From the NCBI GenBank assembly GCA_946894095.1, contig OX335645.2, positions 13,787,001-13,851,000 of the forward strand: a DNA stretch of 64,000 nt, written 5' to 3'. The notes beneath the pieces were generated by a model, which was not told the origin of the DNA, did not search any database, and saw only the letters and a list, made by a program, of their open reading frames with translations. The position numbers and the translations under genes were made by a program. This document shows, piece after piece, positions 59,350 through 64,000 of this stretch (position 1 is its first letter; every line of letters starts with the position of its first letter). This stretch comes from Incurvaria masculella. Lineage: Eukaryota; Arthropoda; Insecta; Lepidoptera; Incurvariidae.

Positions 59350-59785
59350 ACATTATCATGGTACAACGGTACCACCCTAACAACCACATCGCACTTTGAC
59401 CCACATACGTTTTCACCTATAGCACTTAAATTGATCAGTGACTTTATGTTGTCCATTTATAAATAAAAAATATAGATTAATTAAAAAAAAAATCAGTTGG
59501 ATCAGTTTTAAGAGACCATACTTATGAGGCACGATAGCCCTAACAAAGACCAAGACCAAATTTCTAACTCCTGAGCAAGAAAAAAAACCGCATTGTTTTT
59601 CCTACGGGCCTGGGGGCTACGGTTGAAAGCAAATTAAAGCGAGTTCTAATTAATTCGATATTTTTACGATATTTTATAACTTTTACTTTCCAACGTAATG
59701 GCCCAGCAGTACTACTTGTACCTACTTAACCTACTATGGCGATTGTGGTTTTAGACTAAAACGATATGTGCATGGCAATTAGGAC

Positions 59786-59963
59786 TATGCCCCGATTGCA
59801 CGAAGATACCGCTGATTTAATCAATGTTCAAACACGTCACTTTTAGTGAACCGCATGGAGTTCCTTCCATACTGTTCATACAAAGTGATGTGTTTAATCA
59901 TACGTTCGCGCTTTAAGGGCCGAGTGCGCAAATGGACAAAAATTCAAAATCAACGTCAACGTC
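59786..59963. mobile_element. Two MITE family A fragments, head to head
   Basis: 59786-59912 is the right half of family A reversed (GCCCCGATTGCACGAAGA onward). 59913-59963 is a left end in plus orientation (GGCCGAGTGCGCAAATGG), cut off at TTAA by the family E element at 59968. Confidence 0.55.
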
Positions 59964-59967
59964 TTAA

Positions 59968-60431
59968 GGCACTAGGACTAGCCAACTACTCGCGCCATAC
60001 AAATGCACTTTATAACAAATGTAATAATATGTAGTGAAACGCTTCAGCAAATCCAAATAGAACTCCAGACTGATAATGGATTGTTAATATTTTTTTAATA
60101 ATATTTAATAATAATAAAAATAAAAAAGTTGATTTTTCTCATTAGAAATCTGAAAGTAATTCGATTTCTAGATATAAGCAAAAACAGCATATATGCATAA
60201 ACAAAAAATTCCATTTGCTTTTAGATTTCTACATTTAGTCAAAAAAGTTCGAAAATGGACACCGTTTCCGCAATGTATTTTGTATAGAAAAAGGAAACAT
60301 ACATTAACGAAAATAATTCAATTCCTAGACAAGGAATCATATATTGTAAGAATGACACTTATAATCGTCAGACTTAGTTAGTTAACTTGGGGTGCCTCGT
60401 CTAACTTTGCGATTTGGCTAGTACCAGGCCC
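59968..60431 (-). mobile_element. TTAA-family E element, reversed, abutting a family B element
   Basis: 464 bp between TTAA 59964-59967 and 60432-60435. The right TTAA is also the left flank of the family B copy at 60436. Inserted into a MITE family A fragment. Confidence 0.75.
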
Positions 60432-60435
60432 TTAA

Positions 60436-60976
60436 GGTGGCCCAACCCGGCGGGCCTAACTCATTCGCGGGCACGGTACAAAACCGTGCTGTTGCGCTCT
60501 GGGACCTTCTCTGTTTCAAAGAAAAAGACAGGCTCCGTGATAAGGAAGATGCAACATGTCCACAAAAAAGACAATGTACTATACTATGATTTAGTAAGAT
60601 TTACGAAAATTTTAATTTCAAAACGACTTATAGCTAAAAGTAAACCACGACCGCTGGAGTCAAAAATCTAACAAAAACCAAACAGATTATAAATCTTGAT
60701 TAAATAAGCTATGTCTGATGACTAATCTTTTTACGATGTTCTTACTTTATCATTGCGTAATTCAACTCCAAAGTTATTGTATAAAACGCGCGAAAAACTC
60801 GAACTTTCGGACCTTATAACTTAGAAACCAAACACAACTTTACAATGCCAACGGTCATCAGACATCTAGTTCGATCAAATAAAGCTATTTTGAACAACAT
60901 TTTGGATCTCTGACAAGAAATATGGGCGTGATCTTCTTTCCCCTTTTGTATGGGGAGATGAGCGGGATGGGCCACC
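60436..60976 (+). mobile_element. TTAA-family B element abutting family E
   Basis: GGTGGCCCAACCCGGCGGGC to GAGCGGGATGGGCCACC between TTAA 60432-60435 and 60977-60980. Confidence 0.75.
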
Positions 60977-61253
60977 TTAAGATCCGATTACTGTCCTTAT
61001 TCCTAGTTATTTTATTTGTTGAAATGGCGCGCGACTTGCATTGCGTTGCTGCCTTCGAAGCTCGAATACATACATATTCTATTATACATTCGTGGATTGC
61101 CTTCACTGGTCGCGAAATGCTCTCGGCTAAATACCTAAGGTAATCTTATGAATGCGCATTACCGCAAATAGTATTTTAGCAGACCTAAACATTCAGGCAT
61201 CCTCATCTCATTGTTGTATTTTAAAAAAAGTGGAATCTTTCCAGGTATCTAAG

Positions 61254-61399
61254 GGCCGAGTGCACCAAAGGCCAAAAATCAAAATCAATGTCAACGTACG
61301 ATTAAACACGTCACTATGTATGGACAGTATGGACGGAACTCTATGCGGTTCACTAAAAGAAATGTGTTCAATACTTCGTGTACTTTCGTGCACTCGGCC
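61254..61399. mobile_element. MITE family A copy with symmetric ends
   Basis: Starts GGCCGAGTGCACCAAAGG and ends CTTTCGTGCACTCGGCC, so both ends here match the left-type terminus, unlike the other copies. Flanks TAAG/TAAA. Confidence 0.65.
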
Positions 61400-61960
61400 C
61401 TAAAGTACGTTTACTGTTCCGAGGTTACAGACGTAAATTTTTAACGGATTTTTAAACCCACTTTGAGCAACTCAAGTGAGAAAAAAATAATGCGCGCATA
61501 TTCATGAGGAATTCTTAGGTTAGAAAGGATGATTGATTCTTCCATATATATTTTTTACAGCATTAATATATGTGTAATCATAGGAATGTTTTGGATGATT
61601 TTCCGAACTCTAGCCTTCAGAATGAATTTACGAATATTTCAGTGCATAATTGCAGCTTCAAGTGCCAATGATCTCAGACTCTAGCTAGATGAATGCAGTA
61701 TGAATGTGTGTACCATTAGAAAATTAGCAGTTTTTGTATTCGTAGCTTCGTATTTATTTACTTAACATCTTGGCTAAACGTTAACCACTTACCCTAGGGG
61801 ACGTGGAAGTTGGATATATCTTAAAGGTAGTTAACCGTTCAGTCGACGGCAAAGGAAGTGTCACGGCGGCACCGGGCGGGCAATGGCGCAACCACGATGA
61901 AGGCATTATTGACCGCTCTCCTATTTCCAACGCATTTACGATAAAAAAAAATTGGAAAGC

Positions 61961-62206
61961 ATGCACTACGAGTTCGAAAGGTATATTCTCGAATATTTCA
62001 GAGATGAACCTGCGTGCGTAAATTATGCGGATGCTGCCATCTGGTATATTGCTGCTGTAATTATTTCAGTTTCCATGATTCCTTTCGTTCTTCTTCACAC
62101 ATTTACTGCGATGTTCCTTTCATTGACTGCAATAATTGCCAAGACGCTATGTTCGAATAATTGGCAAGAAGCTAACTCAGCATTTTTTATTTATTTAAGT
62201 ATCTAG
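61961..62206 (+). other. Small open frame with hydrophobic stretch, status uncertain
   Basis: An ATG at 61961 opens 81 codons starting MHYEFERYILEYFRDEPACV followed by a long hydrophobic stretch (AAIWYIAAVIISVSMIPFVL and more) that could form one or two membrane helices. No family match by eye and no splice or polyadenylation support. A second open frame follows at 62228-62497. May be chance. Confidence 0.15.
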
Positions 62207-62930
62207 TAGGATAAAGTTCGCGTTATCGTGGAGTATTCATTCTCACAGACTCGAGGCTGGATCCACCACTTTTCAAACAATAGTTTCATACCAATACATA
62301 TTAGGCAAAGGGTGGATAACATTGCGTTAAAAGCGAATTCAACTAATAACAATTTCGCTAGTTACGAAAAAGTGCAGGCTGTAAAATTTTCAAAGAGTTA
62401 TAGACCAGGGGGCGAAGCTGAAATGCTCTATCCGAGATTTCAGGGTTTGCTCGTTATGAGATATATTTGCTTTGTGTCCTTACATCATGGTCGATAACTC
62501 ATCATCTGTCAATCATTTGAGCAAATCCGGGCAAACCCTGGGTTTTATAATCTCTTACGCTTCTCTTGTATGTATGCTATGAGTTTATATGTCAGCAGTC
62601 ATTATCACGTCAACAATTTTGCAATATGATAATTTTATTTTCAAATTTATTTGATGACAAAGTTGGATGAACACTCCAAAAAGAAATGCAACTACCATTT
62701 ACTGACAGTGCCTAGACGCCTGGAAAATCGTATTATGTCGATAAATTACATGTAATATACCAAACAGACCTGTATATGATTTGGGTGAGGACTTTCGCAC
62801 TGTCGATTGACGACTTTTAAAAAAGTGCCGAAAAAATTATAAATTCAGAACTAAATGAGAAAATAAAACATACTAGTTTTAGTAAAAAAAATTAGATGGA
62901 AAATTTTTTCATAAGCAAACAAAAGAGATG

Positions 62931-63048
62931 TAGATTCAGAGTGGGCGGACTAACTTATGTACGCGTTTTAAGGGGTCGGACTCGACCAGTTTTTGTATTG
63001 TTAGTCGAGTGCTAATCTCGTACTAGGTTCTTTCTGAATACGATTGTT
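62931..63048. mobile_element. MITE family F copy
   Basis: TAGATTCAGAGTGGGCGGAC to GGTTCTTTCTGAATACGATT. Confidence 0.6.
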
Positions 63049-63265
63049 AGAGAGTTAAACCAATGCATTATTTCTTTTAACTTTTTGGCGAAAAAAAAAT
63101 ACAACCATTTTTACTACTTTGCATTCGTCATCATAAAATTTTACTCTCAACATCATATTGCAAAATAATGTCAGACTAAACTAAACTGTAATGATCACTA
63201 ACTGTAATAGTCACTTTCCCAGTTTACAAATTTAACGACAGACTGCGATAGTAAAAATTACTTAC

Positions 63266-63346
63266 AGTATTCACATGCAATTGTAAATCGGACATGAGCT
63301 GATCAATTTTGACACCCGTGTGACTGGCACCGGCGGCATTACGCAT
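63266..63346 (-). CDS. Putative first coding exon of an unrecognised gene
   Basis: An ATG in fair context (GCAAAATG) opens exactly 27 codons that end at a perfect donor, ACT|GTAAGT. The peptide includes GVKIDQLMSDLQLHVNT, an amphipathic helix resembling the LD motifs of paxillin-type proteins (IDQLMSDL), but too short to assign. The frame stays open upstream, so the exon could begin earlier. The next exon would lie at lower coordinates and was not identified; it could in principle be an alternative start of PNUTS or a separate gene. Confidence 0.35.
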
Positions 63347-64000
63347 TTTGCTACCTGGGTACTCGATTGACACAGGAGACTCAAGGTTAAATAAGCGTAA
63401 GGCGTCTCTTTTGCTTTGATCGCAGGTTTACATCGCAACGATGACTGCGTTTCTTAAACGTTCATAGCAATTCCGTTGATACTTGCTTAGCGGGTACCTT
63501 GAAGGATTACAGGTCTATTCAAATGTCTCCGAATCTAGAGGTATGTATTGTTGCTGCTAATATATTGAGAGTGAAATGAACTAAATGAATAATATATAAA
63601 TATATATCTATATACACATATAATTGCTTTGCAGGGGTGGGTACGTGAAAGCAAATCCCTATATGCCAAACTCCTTCTGAACGAGTTTAAAGTTTACCTG
63701 CTTGTCGGATCTGTATGCTCAACTAGACATGCAAATAGAATTCAGTAAAATAGTAGCTATTCAACCTGAAGTAAATTTTTGTTTATAACTAATGTTTTGC
63801 TGATTATGAATATAATAAACCACCATTACATGCAAACCTTGGTTAGAATACGTAAAATGGATAAAATTAAACTCAAATTGTTACTCCCTATATTGAAATT
63901 GTACATGAAGGATTTATTTTATTTGTGAAGTGGGACAACCAATCAACATTAAGCAACTTTACCTACTTTAGTTACATTCTCATATTTATCAGGTATCATG

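Overview
This is a stretch of insect nuclear genome, most likely from a moth or butterfly. It is AT-rich, its genes are split by long introns, and between exons it is packed with short interspersed elements. The repeats look lepidopteran: an element with a terminal palindrome GCGAGTC/GACTCGC followed by CTTGGCCGG, an ACCGACTTCAAA-type repeat, a tRNA-headed SINE, and an interstitial run of the insect telomere unit TTAGG. Organism and gene names are recognised by eye from protein motifs; no search was run.

Genes from left to right: (1) mRpS18B, mitoribosomal small-subunit protein, + strand, two exons, 1024-3612. (2) A SAPCD2-like Suppressor-APC-domain protein, - strand, three exons, 8275 down to 4459. 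(3) A TMEM268-like two-pass membrane protein, + strand, five coding exons, 12471-26781, with two tandem alternative last exons and a tandemly copied splice-donor segment. (4) GPCPD1, a CBM20 plus glycerophosphodiester phosphodiesterase protein, - strand, eight coding exons, 45454 down to 34350; all junction phases fit. (5) The large 3' coding exon of PNUTS/PPP1R10, - strand, 50882-49324; its N-terminal exons were not found. (6) One putative coding exon with a clean GTAAGT donor, - strand, 63346-63266, gene unknown. The four complete genes have housekeeping or cell-biology roles (mitochondrial translation, polarity/spindle, membrane protein, phospholipid catabolism) and PNUTS is a PP1 regulator; nothing suggests a shared pathway or operon-like unit.

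The rest is transposon debris with unusually readable history. Three unrelated-looking short families insert at TTAA and chain together by sharing single TTAA sites (37.9-39.5 kb and 60.0-61.0 kb). Nested insertions with intact target duplications occur at 1.5-1.8 kb, 12.9-14.2 kb (a LINE in one arm of an inverted-repeat element), 17.5-17.9 kb, 32.5-34.2 kb and 47.4-48.8 kb (three layers). A 684-bp hAT element at 14401-15084 keeps an 8-bp target duplication and a piece of transposase. A SINE body occurs with two different Pol III heads, tRNA-like (25.1-25.5 kb) and 5S-rRNA-like (20.7 and 47.2 kb).

I found no clear new gene system. The best candidates for something undescribed are the TMEM268-like gene's duplicated last exon and its run of copied exon-tail/donor units, and the two-headed SINE. 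No rRNA genes, functional tRNA genes, CRISPR arrays or bacterial features were seen.
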